Shown here piece by piece: positions 54,098 to 62,756 of a stretch of DNA of 64,000 nt. Origin of the DNA: Clostridia bacterium. GTDB lineage: Bacteria; Bacillota; Clostridia; Oscillospirales; Acutalibacteraceae. Position 1 is the stretch's first letter, and each line of letters begins with the position of its first letter. A program made the position numbers and the translations under genes. The stretch spans positions 1-64,000 of the forward strand of contig JAFXAK010000007.1 of the NCBI GenBank assembly GCA_017517135.1, given 5' to 3'. The notes below the pieces were generated by a model, which was not told the origin of the DNA, did no database searches, and saw only the letters and a program-made list of their open reading frames with translations.

Positions 54098-54994
54098 TTA
54101 TTTTTCGATAGGAGGTAATAATTCATCAAGTGTATCTATAAACACCTGCAAGAGAGGAGTTACTGCCTTACCTTTTAAGTATGTAAGCTGTGACCATTGT
54201 GACAGCTCGCAGTCCTCAACATTGATTTTTTTGAGCAGTCCCTTTTTTATGTCGTCTCTTACCATAAAAACGGGCAGCATTGTTACATAATTTGCTTCCT
54301 TTATAAGCTTCAATATTGTTTCCGTATTAGCAATTTCTATTGACGGAGTTGCATACAGATTTCTTGCGGCAAGTTCATCATCAAACAGATATCTGTAGCC
54401 CTCGCCTATGGGCATAAGAATAAGCTTTTCGTTAATGATTTCCTCAAATCTTACAGTCTTTTTGTCTGCAAGTGCATTGTCGGGATTGGTTACGAAGATA
54501 ATCGGCTCATTTTCTTCCCTTACTCTTACCCATTCCTTTCTCGGCACCTTGTAGTCAAGCATATATGCAATGTCAAGGTCATTTGAACGCATTTTTGCTT
54601 CGATTTCTCTTGCAGAGCCGACAGAAATGCTTATGTTGATATTCGGAAATCGGCGGTTGAATTCTGGAAGAATGGAAATGAAAACAGTATTCAGTATTGA
54701 ATCAACAATACCTAAATGTATCGTACCCTTCATCTGCTTGCTTTCTACCGCAAAATTTTCAGCTCTTTCCATAGCCTCAATAACCTTGCTTGCATAGTCA
54801 ACAAAGTTCACTCCGTATTGGGTAAGCTTTATATTTTTTCCTATTCTGTCAAAGAGGGGAAGCCCGAGCTCTGTTTCAAGCTGCTGCATCTGTACTGTTA
54901 CGGCAGATTGCGAATAGCCGAGCATAAGTGCAGCCTTTGTGAAATTGTTAAGCTCCGACACCTTGAGAAAGGTTTTCAGATTTCTTACATCCAT
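54098..54994 (-). CDS. LysR-family transcriptional regulator
   Basis: This 298-residue regulator has the N-terminal winged HTH (RNLKTFLKVSELNNFTKAALMLGYSQSAVTVQMQQLE) and a periplasmic-binding-like effector domain with LGIVDSILNTVF and PIGEGYRYLF. The start at 54994 gives a canonical LysR N-terminus, although the ribosome site (GGATGTG) is weak. It is first in the transcript with the ThuA-like and radical SAM genes and probably regulates them and itself. The effector is unknown. Confidence 0.9.
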   Translation of the reverse strand: MDVRNLKTFLKVSELNNFTKAALMLGYSQSAVTVQMQQLETELGLPLFDRIGKNIKLTQYGVNFVDYASKVIEAMERAENFAVESKQMKGTIHLGIVDSILNTVFISILPEFNRRFPNINISISVGSAREIEAKMRSNDLDIAYMLDYKVPRKEWVRVREENEPIIFVTNPDNALADKKTVRFEEIINEKLILMPIGEGYRYLFDDELAARNLYATPSIEIANTETILKLIKEANYVTMLPVFMVRDDIKKGLLKKINVEDCELSQWSQLTYLKGKAVTPLLQVFIDTLDELLPPIEK

Positions 54995-55062
54995 AATAAC
55001 ACATCCGTTTTTGCTTTGATTAAAAAATATTATCAATTTTATTAAAAGTATTAATCAATCTT

Positions 55063-55090
55063 ATTATACAATAATAACGAAAAATGTCAA
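55063..55090 (-). promoter_or_regulatory. Promoter of the LysR-ThuA-radical SAM transcript
   Basis: On the minus strand TTGACA (55085-55090) and TATAAT (55063-55068) are 16 bp apart. Downstream, repeats of ATTGAT and an ATTAA-N5-TTAAT dyad could be LysR sites. Confidence 0.72.
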
Positions 55091-55091
55091 T

Positions 55092-55134
55092 AACAAAAAA
55101 AAGAGAGGTAACACGGAAATCTCCGTATTACCTC
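55092..55134 (-). terminator. Terminator of the 55151-56230 gene
   Basis: A 13-bp stem (55105-55117 with 55122-55134, one non-Watson-Crick pair) is followed on the minus strand by a run of T residues. It also insulates the next promoter. Confidence 0.85.
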
Positions 55135-55150
55135 TGTGTTAGCTTACAAT

Positions 55151-56230
55151 TTATGCAACAGTAGTAGCTGTGCCGAAGCCGAGCATTGCAAAGAACTCTG
55201 CGAAGAGAGAGGCGAACATTTCAAAAATGTTCTTTATCATTGTCATAACATCGCCGAGCATTGTGATTGTTTCGTTTTCCATAACGCCTACAACATAAAC
55301 TGTTGTGTCGCCTACAACTGCGGGGATGTGATAATAGCCGTATTCATCAGGCTGGGCGGGATCAAGCTTGCCGAGAAGTGTTGATGTGTCAAGACCTGTC
55401 CATCCGTAGCCATTGTAGATATATACCTCATACTGAGACATATCATAGTCTTCGTCGATTTCAACATAGAAGCTGATGGGAGTGCCGTATTTTACTTTTA
55501 CTGTATCCTTTTCGCCTGTTTTGTTGTATACGGTATAGCCTTCACCGGAGGGAAGATATACGGGGAAGGTTGTGAGATAATTGTTATAGCCCTTCCATGT
55601 GTCATAAGTGATGTCAGCAGCTGTTGTGAGCTGAACATAATGATTGCCGTCACCGAAGGTTACAACAGCACCGTTCATATAAACATTGAAAAGAGAATCA
55701 TCATACTTATTATGACCGAGTGTTGCTTCTTCTTCCTTGCCTATTTCAGCCTTAACAAAGAGATAGCTGTTGAGGGGAACATAAACAGCATCTTCTTTTG
55801 AAGCATCCAATGCCTCGTATGGGATTTCTTTGTTTACATCGCCTGATACTGTATCTGCAAAAGCGTAGGAAACGGTTACTGCACCGTCTGTTGTTACATA
55901 TTTGCTGAGCTGGTCAAATCTTACCTGAACAACAACATCACCTGAACCGGAAATGTTTTTTGCACCGACGAGAGTACCTTCAATATAAACATCGGAGCCT
56001 GAATATGTAATAATATCGCCGTTTACAACGAGCTTTCCGCCTTCTTCAACAATAAGGGCACCTTTGTTTGCAACATAAAGAGTGTCGCCTGACTTAACTG
56101 TATAGGTTTCGCCGTTTTTGATTATGAGTTTTTCGTTTTCTTTGATTGTTGTTTCTGCTGCAAAGCTCATAACGGGAATACTTGCAAGCAGCATAACAGC
56201 ACAAAGAATTAATGCTAATACTTTTTTCAT
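55151..56230 (-). CDS. Secreted beta-rich protein, unknown function
   Basis: This 359-residue exported protein has a signal peptide (MKKVLALILCAVMLLASIPVMS, cleavage after FAA). The region after the signal (about 30-110) looks like a short beta-helix of repeating VxxGG/VxVNGDI turns. A Tyr/Asp-rich middle part follows. The last about 40 residues are a hydrophobic, Phe/Met-rich helix (IKNIFEMFASLFAEFFAMLGFG), which may anchor it to the membrane or another protein. There is no sorting signal. AGGAGG precedes the ATG. I do not recognise the family. Confidence 0.72.
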   Translation of the reverse strand: MKKVLALILCAVMLLASIPVMSFAAETTIKENEKLIIKNGETYTVKSGDTLYVANKGALIVEEGGKLVVNGDIITYSGSDVYIEGTLVGAKNISGSGDVVVQVRFDQLSKYVTTDGAVTVSYAFADTVSGDVNKEIPYEALDASKEDAVYVPLNSYLFVKAEIGKEEEATLGHNKYDDSLFNVYMNGAVVTFGDGNHYVQLTTAADITYDTWKGYNNYLTTFPVYLPSGEGYTVYNKTGEKDTVKVKYGTPISFYVEIDEDYDMSQYEVYIYNGYGWTGLDTSTLLGKLDPAQPDEYGYYHIPAVVGDTTVYVVGVMENETITMLGDVMTMIKNIFEMFASLFAEFFAMLGFGTATTVA

Positions 56231-56266
56231 TGGGTTGTCCTCCTGAAGAGATTTTTATACACTATA

Positions 56267-56295
56267 AGTATAAACAAAAACTTGCCAAAAGTCAA
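56267..56295 (-). promoter_or_regulatory. Promoter of the 55151-56230 gene
   Basis: On the minus strand TTGACT (56290-56295) and TATACT (56267-56272) are 17 bp apart, 37 bp upstream of the start codon. Confidence 0.75.
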
Positions 56296-56425
56296 CAGTT
56301 AATAAAATGCTGTTGTAAAAATTTTCAGATTAAAATTGTGCAAGTTTCCGTTTTTTTTATGCGCAGTTGAAAAAATACCGCAATAATGCTAAGATTTCCT
56401 TATAAACAAAATACGAGGTGTTGTT

Positions 56426-58039
56426 ATGGCTGTAAAAATTTCTGTTTTTTCATCTCTCGAAAAGATATTTTCCTGTCTGCCCTGTCCCGAAAAAGAGACA
56501 GACAGTTTGTATCTTATAAACGGTGAAAGAGGTGCGCTGCAGTTTGTTGTTGAAAGCGACGAGGATGTTGAAGCCCGGATAAAGGTAAAGAGCGGCATAC
56601 AGGTGAAGCTTTTCAGAGTAGACGAAATATATTCTTCGTATACCATTGATGACGAAAGAGAGAACTGCACGGTGCTCAATGACGCAAAGCCCGGTTACTA
56701 TCCCGATTTACTTTCGCTTGTTCCCGACAGTATTTCACTCGAAAGGGGCAAAAAAGCAGTTTTCTGGCTTGAGGTTGATTCAACTGATGTTGATAAAAAC
56801 GGATATTCTGTAGAATTTGCTGTTGAATGCAAGGATAACACCGTAAGCCGCACGGTAAATGTATACACCGCAAAGGAAAAGCTTCCCGCACAGCAGTTAA
56901 AGCATATGAACTGGTTTCATGCAGACTGCCTTGCCGATTTCTACAAGGTTGAGGTTTTCAGCGAGGAGTTCTGGAGAATAGTTGAGAATTTTATTAAAAA
57001 TGCGGTATCTCACGGCATAAACTGTCTGCTCACTCCTATTTTTACTCCTCCGCTTGACACAGAGGAGGGCGGCGAGAGAACAACCGTACAGCTTGTCGGT
57101 GTTACAAAAAAAGGCTATAACTATACCTTCGATTTTTCAAAGCTTGACCGTTGGGTAGATATGGCTATGAGAAACGGAGTGCAGTTCTTTGAAATTTCAC
57201 ATCTGTTCACTCAATGGGGTGCTGAATACTGTCCGAAAATTATGGCAACAACCTCCACCGGCTACAGAAAAATCTTCGGCTGGGAAAACAAGGCTGACTC
57301 ACAGGGCTATAAGAGCTTCTTAAGACAGTTTTCCGTTGCCTTCAAGGAATACACGGATAAAAAGGGAATAACAGACATCTGCTTTGTTCACACCTCAGAT
57401 GAGCCGAACGATGACAATATCCGTACATATGCAAAGGCATCAAAGATAACACACGAATATTTTTCGGCTTACAGAGATATAGATGCGCTTTCTCATTTTG
57501 AGATTTTTGAATTAGGACTTGTGGGTACTCCCATTCCGAGTGAGAGAAATATAGAAGAGTTCAAAGGTAAGGTTGAAAACCTGTGGACATATTATTGCTG
57601 CGGACCTATAGACGATAATGCACCGAACAGATTTTTCTGCTTACCGTCAATCCGTAACAGAATTTTAGGTGTTCTTTTGTATAAATATGACTGCGAGGGC
57701 TTTTTGCATTGGGGCTATAATTTCTATAACAGCCAGTATTCCAAGGAGCATATAAACCCCTTTGAGGTTTCCGATGCAGGCGGACATTTTCCCTCGGGCG
57801 ACTCCTACATAGTTTACCCCGGTGAAAACGGACAGCCTTTAAGCTCATTAAGACAAAAGGTTTTTTACGAGGGGATACAGGACATAAGTGCTTTGAGATT
57901 ACTCGAACAGCAGACCTCAAGAGAATATGCACTCGAATTTTTAGAAAAGCATTTAGGCGATATCAATTTCACAAATTATCCGCTTGATAATGAAACATTC
58001 CTGAGCTTCAGAAAAGCATTGGTTGAGGAAATAAAGTAA
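56426..58039 (+). CDS. DUF4091 (GH123-like) hydrolase family protein
   Basis: This 537-residue protein has an N-terminal beta-sandwich (about 1-155) and a TIM-barrel-like domain with the DUF4091 landmarks: LKHMNWFHADCLADFY, GINCLLTPIFTPPL, the acidic pair in VHTSDEPNDDN, and FLHWGYNFYNSQY near the end. The D-E pair corresponds to catalytic residues of GH123-type beta-N-acetylgalactosaminidases, but substrate is not proven. No signal peptide suggests cytoplasmic action on imported sugar. GAGGTG precedes the ATG. It is 42 bp upstream of the giant repeat protein gene. Confidence 0.82.
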   Translation: MAVKISVFSSLEKIFSCLPCPEKETDSLYLINGERGALQFVVESDEDVEARIKVKSGIQVKLFRVDEIYSSYTIDDERENCTVLNDAKPGYYPDLLSLVPDSISLERGKKAVFWLEVDSTDVDKNGYSVEFAVECKDNTVSRTVNVYTAKEKLPAQQLKHMNWFHADCLADFYKVEVFSEEFWRIVENFIKNAVSHGINCLLTPIFTPPLDTEEGGERTTVQLVGVTKKGYNYTFDFSKLDRWVDMAMRNGVQFFEISHLFTQWGAEYCPKIMATTSTGYRKIFGWENKADSQGYKSFLRQFSVAFKEYTDKKGITDICFVHTSDEPNDDNIRTYAKASKITHEYFSAYRDIDALSHFEIFELGLVGTPIPSERNIEEFKGKVENLWTYYCCGPIDDNAPNRFFCLPSIRNRILGVLLYKYDCEGFLHWGYNFYNSQYSKEHINPFEVSDAGGHFPSGDSYIVYPGENGQPLSSLRQKVFYEGIQDISALRLLEQQTSREYALEFLEKHLGDINFTNYPLDNETFLSFRKALVEEIK

Positions 58040-58081
58040 CCCCGGATTATTAAGCAAAACAATTTTTCAGGAGGAACAAAA

Positions 58082-61000
58082 ATGAAGGAATCAAAAATCA
58101 GAAAAAGCATAAGTAAGGGTATTTTGCTTCTTGTGTCAACTCTTATTATGCTCATTGTTTTCGCAGCAGGTGTTTTTGCTGCAACTCCGTATGAGATAAC
58201 AAAATCCGATGGTGCTCTTGTCAGAACATCTTATTCTGAAAAAGCGTCCTCGGTAAGAAGAGAAGCAAAAGGAAATATCATATGGGTTGTATCAAGCACA
58301 AAAAACAGTGCAGGAAACATATGGTATCAGCTTTCTGACGGCAACTGGATTTATTCAGGTAACGTAAAAAGCCATTCCTGTTCCTGGACCTGGACAAGCG
58401 GTGTTAGTCCTACTTGTACAACTTATGGTATTAATTACTACAGATGTAACAAGTGCGGACAGACAACAAGTCAACACGCACTGCCTTACGGACATAAATT
58501 TAGCGGTAATGTCTGTACTGTCTGCGGAGACTGGAACAGCTCAAGCATTAAATCAAAATCAGCTGTAAATAATGTGAAATATTATGTAACTACTGATGGT
58601 GCAAAGGTACATTCAGGGCCTTATGGAGCCTGTGCTACAACGGCAACACTTTCCAGAGGTACTGAAATTTATGTTACAGAAATGCTTGTAAATGCAAGCA
58701 ATAACACATGGTACAGATACAGCGGCGGTTATATTTTTTCAGACTATGTGAAAGCACATAATTCCTGTGCATGGAACAGCGGCACGGTTACAAAGAAAGC
58801 AACCTGTACTGCATCGGGCACAAAGGTGCAATATTGTACTATCTGTGGCAGAAGTCAGACAACAACACTTTCAAAGGTAAGTCACAAATTCAGTGGAAAT
58901 GTATGTACAGTCTGTGGTGACTGGAACAGATCGAGTATTAAGTCAAGCTCATCGGTAAATAATGTCAAATATTATGTAACTACCAACGGAGCAAAGGTAC
59001 ATTCAGGCCCTTACGGTGCATGTGCCACCACAGCAACGCTTTCCAAGGGGAATGAAATTATTGTTACCGGAAAGTTTGTTAATGCAAGTGACAATGTATG
59101 GTATAAATACAGCGGCGGTTATATATTCGCGGATTATGTAAAGGCGCATAATTCTTGTAAGTGGAACAGCGGCACGGTTACAAAGAAAGCAACCTGTACT
59201 GCAACCGGTACAAAGGTATACACATGCACAATATGCTCAAAAACCAGAACAGATACTATTTCCAAGGTAAGTCACAAATATGAAAATAATGTGTGTACTG
59301 TCTGCGGCGGCTGGAATACATCAAGCCTTAAATCAAGTAAAACAGTAAACAATGTAAAATATTATGTAATAAAGGATGCTTCAAAAGTCCGCACAGGTCC
59401 TTATAACAGCTGTAAAATTGTAAACTCACTTTCCAAGGGAACAGAAATTGTTGTTACCCGAAAGGTTGTGAATGCAAGCGGCAATACATGGTATAAATAC
59501 AGCGGCGGCTACATATTTGGTGATTATGTAAAAGAGCATAACTCCTGCAAATGGAACAGCGGTACTGTTACAAAGAAAGCAACCTGCGCTGCAACAGGTA
59601 CAAAGGTATATACTTGCACTATCTGTTCAAAGACAAAAACAGAAGCTATTGCCAAGGTAAGCCACAAATATGAAAAAAATGTGTGTACAGTCTGTGGTGG
59701 CTGGAATACCTCGAGCCTTAAATCAAGCAAAACAGTAAATAATGCAAAATATTGTGTGATTGTTGACGGAGCAAATGTCCGCACAGGACCGTACAATAGT
59801 TGCAAAACCGTAAAAAAACTTTCAAAAGGTACTGTAATTACAGTTACAAAGGAAGTTGTTAATGCAGATAAAAACACATGGTATAAACTTTCAGATGGCA
59901 ATTGGATATACTCAGGAAATGTTACACAGCGTTTTACTATCAAATATAATGTTAATGGTGGTGAATCTTCTAATCCCAAGAGCAAGACATTCCTCATAGG
60001 AAGCAGTTTTACTATTACTACAGATAAGCCGACAAGAGTGGGTTATATATTTAAGGGTTGGGGAACATCCAAAACTACTACAAAAGTTTCCTATAATTCA
60101 GGTTCTTCTTATAAATTTACCAAGAGTATGACTCTTTATGCTGTGTGGGAAAAGTGCAGTCATGCAAAATATTACGGTGGTATCTGCACTACCTGTAAGT
60201 ACGAATATAAATTAAAGGAAACCTCAATGTCTGCCGTTTACCGTGTTACCAACGGTAACGGTGCTACCGCATGGTCAAGACCTTACTCGCAAAACTCAAA
60301 AAAAGTCAAGGTTTACGATAAAGGGGCAGATCTTACAATCGTTGCGAAGGTAACAAATATCAACGAAAAAGGTAAATCTCACAACACTTGGTACAAGCTC
60401 AAGGACGGCTCATGGGTATTCTCAGGCAATGTCACAGAGCGCTTTATGGTCAAATATAACGCAAACGGAGGAAAAAACGCTCCCGACAAGCAGTATTTTC
60501 TTTCAGGTAAATCCGTAAAAATCACTTCTTCCAAGCCCACAAGAGAAAAGTATGTGTTCAAGGGCTGGGCAACAGACAGCGATTCGAAAAAGGTAAAATA
60601 CAAGGCAGGCGACGAATACGATAAGGACAAGAACCTTTATCTTTATGCCGTATGGGAAAAGTGCAATCATAAATATAATGATCTGGGCAAATGTACGGTA
60701 TGTAAATATACCTACACCATAACCGTTACAAAATCATCAGGAACCGTTGTTGTTACCGAAAAAGATGGAGCCGTTATCAGAAACAAGCCCTACAGTGGCG
60801 GTTCAAAGGTCAGAACAGCCAAATATATGGAGCCGCTTACCATTGTAGGATACACAATCAACGCTCACAATAATAAATGGTTTAAGCTTTCCGACGGCAA
60901 CTGGATATTTGCAGGAAATGTTGAAAGCGGTCACAAGGTAACCTATAAAGCCAACGGTGGTAAGAAAGCACCTGCTTCAACGGGCTTTGTATCAGGCAAG

Positions 61001-62404
61001 CTCACAATATCATCTGCTATTCCTACACGCAGCGGATATACTTTTATGGGTTGGTCAACTTCAAATACAGCCAAAACAGCCACCTACAAAACGGGAGATA
61101 CCTACAAGGTAAAGAAAAATATCACTCTTTATGCCGTATGGAAAAGCTGTAACCATAACTACAAAAACAATTACGGTGTATGTAAAAACTGCAAGGCAGA
61201 GTATCCTCTTACAGTAACATCAACAAGCAACACCGTTTATGAAGTGGATAACAGAAACGGCACCTATTCATATAAAAGGCCCTATGCTAAGTCATCTGAA
61301 AAGGTAAAAAAATATTCCGACGAAAGCCTTCTTGTTGTAACAGGCTCTGCAAAGAACCAATACGGTGAAACCTGGTGCAAATTAAAGAACGGCAACTGGA
61401 TTCTAAAAAGCGATCTTGAAAAGAAAACCACCTACAATACTATGTATGATGTTTCCAAAAAGCTCTTTAGCGTTTTGGAAAAAACATCTTCAATATACTC
61501 AAAAAGCATTGACGGCATTTCCTATTATTCCATATCTTCCAAAAACGGCCGTGTATTTATAGCAGAATCTGCTTTTACGGAAAAAAGTAAGAACACCCAG
61601 CTTAAAAACGTAAATAAAAAAATCAATCAGACCCTCAACAGTGCCACAAACATTTCCACAGAGCAGACCTTTGTTTACAACAGGAAAAAGATAGTTGAAG
61701 TTCCGTCGACATCCTCAAACAGTACACCTTGCGCAAACAGCAAAAAAACTCATAACCATGTTCAGTGGGAACTTTATCTGCTTACCGTTGAAGCTGGAAT
61801 TTCAGGCGGAAAGACCATTGTTACAAAATGCACCGTTGACGGTATCAGATGCTATGATTACTGTACTGCCTCCGAAGCCCTTGACACCAATCGCACTAAT
61901 ACCCTTCAAAGCAAAACAAGTATACGGCCTGTGTTCTCCGTAGGAGTAACTCCGATTGCCGATAAAAACGGTAAATCAACCGGCTATTACACAGACTTCC
62001 ACCTCACCGGTAAGGGTAAAGAAGCAAAGAGCCTGACGCTCGATGATTATGTTGATCTGACAACGGGCTTGATTGATGTGTTGGATTCGGCAGGCAAGGT
62101 TGCGATCAGCACCGAACCCGTATCAGCAGCAGTAAATATTTATAAGCTTGCAAAGAGCACATGGAAGTTCTCGACCACCGCTAGCAAGCTTAACGCGTCT
62201 GCTGAATACAAATCAGCTGAGCACATATGGCTCAATAAGCTTTACTATAAGGACGAGCCGTCAAAGCTTCTGCGTATCTATGATATTAACACAAAATCTC
62301 CCATAAAGCTTCAGAATAAAGGCGATTATCTGAACATGGATATCATGACTTATAACTTTAACGACAGCAAACAAAATATCAACTTCAGTCTCTCAATCAA
62401 ATAA
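58082..62404 (+). CDS. Giant secreted SH3b/Cys-ribbon/InlB-repeat protein
   Basis: This 1440-residue exported protein has a signal peptide ending near VFA-AT. After an SH3b-like segment come about four tandem units of 130 residues (about 95-620). Each pairs a Cys/His ribbon (NSC..W.SGTVTKKATC...CTIC...H...NVCTVCG.W) with a bacterial SH3-like domain (KYYVTTDGAKVHSGPYGAC ... TWYKYSGGYIF). Three InlB-type repeats follow, each ending TLYAVW or LYAVW, alternating with further CxxC ribbons and SH3b-like units (about 620-1110). The C-terminal 320 residues are a separate domain with no known motif. SH3b and InlB repeats typically bind cell wall or surface partners. AGGAGG precedes the ATG. Confidence 0.85.
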   Translation: MKESKIRKSISKGILLLVSTLIMLIVFAAGVFAATPYEITKSDGALVRTSYSEKASSVRREAKGNIIWVVSSTKNSAGNIWYQLSDGNWIYSGNVKSHSCSWTWTSGVSPTCTTYGINYYRCNKCGQTTSQHALPYGHKFSGNVCTVCGDWNSSSIKSKSAVNNVKYYVTTDGAKVHSGPYGACATTATLSRGTEIYVTEMLVNASNNTWYRYSGGYIFSDYVKAHNSCAWNSGTVTKKATCTASGTKVQYCTICGRSQTTTLSKVSHKFSGNVCTVCGDWNRSSIKSSSSVNNVKYYVTTNGAKVHSGPYGACATTATLSKGNEIIVTGKFVNASDNVWYKYSGGYIFADYVKAHNSCKWNSGTVTKKATCTATGTKVYTCTICSKTRTDTISKVSHKYENNVCTVCGGWNTSSLKSSKTVNNVKYYVIKDASKVRTGPYNSCKIVNSLSKGTEIVVTRKVVNASGNTWYKYSGGYIFGDYVKEHNSCKWNSGTVTKKATCAATGTKVYTCTICSKTKTEAIAKVSHKYEKNVCTVCGGWNTSSLKSSKTVNNAKYCVIVDGANVRTGPYNSCKTVKKLSKGTVITVTKEVVNADKNTWYKLSDGNWIYSGNVTQRFTIKYNVNGGESSNPKSKTFLIGSSFTITTDKPTRVGYIFKGWGTSKTTTKVSYNSGSSYKFTKSMTLYAVWEKCSHAKYYGGICTTCKYEYKLKETSMSAVYRVTNGNGATAWSRPYSQNSKKVKVYDKGADLTIVAKVTNINEKGKSHNTWYKLKDGSWVFSGNVTERFMVKYNANGGKNAPDKQYFLSGKSVKITSSKPTREKYVFKGWATDSDSKKVKYKAGDEYDKDKNLYLYAVWEKCNHKYNDLGKCTVCKYTYTITVTKSSGTVVVTEKDGAVIRNKPYSGGSKVRTAKYMEPLTIVGYTINAHNNKWFKLSDGNWIFAGNVESGHKVTYKANGGKKAPASTGFVSGKLTISSAIPTRSGYTFMGWSTSNTAKTATYKTGDTYKVKKNITLYAVWKSCNHNYKNNYGVCKNCKAEYPLTVTSTSNTVYEVDNRNGTYSYKRPYAKSSEKVKKYSDESLLVVTGSAKNQYGETWCKLKNGNWILKSDLEKKTTYNTMYDVSKKLFSVLEKTSSIYSKSIDGISYYSISSKNGRVFIAESAFTEKSKNTQLKNVNKKINQTLNSATNISTEQTFVYNRKKIVEVPSTSSNSTPCANSKKTHNHVQWELYLLTVEAGISGGKTIVTKCTVDGIRCYDYCTASEALDTNRTNTLQSKTSIRPVFSVGVTPIADKNGKSTGYYTDFHLTGKGKEAKSLTLDDYVDLTTGLIDVLDSAGKVAISTEPVSAAVNIYKLAKSTWKFSTTASKLNASAEYKSAEHIWLNKLYYKDEPSKLLRIYDINTKSPIKLQNKGDYLNMDIMTYNFNDSKQNINFSLSIK
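58371..59930 (+). repeat. Tandem 390-bp coding repeats
   Basis: The segment beginning TGGAACAGCGG recurs at 58772, 59162 and 59552, exactly 390 bp (130 codons) apart, and a diverged unit lies 390 bp earlier near 58382. Middle units share long identical runs at DNA level, implying recent duplication or gene conversion. Confidence 0.88.
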
Positions 62405-62413
62405 CCAAGAAAA

Positions 62414-62450
62414 AAACAGTCGGGTGTACAAAACACCTGACTGTTTTTGT
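62414..62450 (+). terminator. Terminator of the giant repeat protein gene
   Basis: A 14-bp stem (AAACAGTCGGGTGT / ACACCTGACTGTTT, one G-U pair) is followed by TTG/T-rich sequence. The group II intron remnant begins right after it. Confidence 0.88.
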
Positions 62451-62451
62451 T

Positions 62452-62748
62452 GTGTGCTCGGCACGCGTAATTACTTGGCGGTGGAAGTCCGCTATGCACT
62501 CGGTAGTAGGAAGCATTAGCCGAAGGCAAGGGGGGCCATCGCGAGGTGGAATCTGAAGGGTATAGGTTGAAAAGTGCCTCTGCGAGCAAAGTTCTGGATT
62601 GACGCGCAGAAATCGCATATAAGGCTGATTTGGGACGGACGACTCTGCCAAACAAGAAGTCACAAGCAACAACTTATCGAAACGCCGTGTACGGGTCCGT
62701 ACGCATGGTGTTGTGGGGGCAGTGGTTAGTCACCGCCTCCTATTCGAT
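62452..62748 (+). mobile_element. ORF-less group IIC intron remnant
   Basis: The 5' end GTGTGCTCGGCACG matches the group IIC intron start (GTGTGCCCGGC-type), followed by domain I landmarks GGCGGTGGAAGTCC, AGCCGAAGGCAAGGG, GGAATCTGAAGG and AAGGCTGATTTGGGACGGA. After about 62670 it jumps to a domain V hairpin (GCCGTGTACGGGTCCGTACG, 62684-62703, continuing GCATGGTGTTGTGG) and a domain VI-like stem ending CCTCCTATTCGAT. Domains II-IV and the reverse-transcriptase ORF are missing; total about 297 bp. It sits directly downstream of a terminator hairpin, the hallmark target of class C introns. It is probably immobile on its own and may no longer splice. Confidence 0.82.
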
Positions 62749-62756
62749 TTTGTGAA

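Noticed and set aside
58082-62404. Possible CRISPR-like or noncoding repeat array
   Set aside because: The repeats are in-frame 130-codon protein units in one open frame with a signal peptide, not short repeats with spacers.
62350-62672. Two minus-strand frames of about 90-100 codons across the intron remnant
   Set aside because: They lie antisense to group II intron RNA motifs, and their translations have no known domain. The structured RNA explains the sequence.
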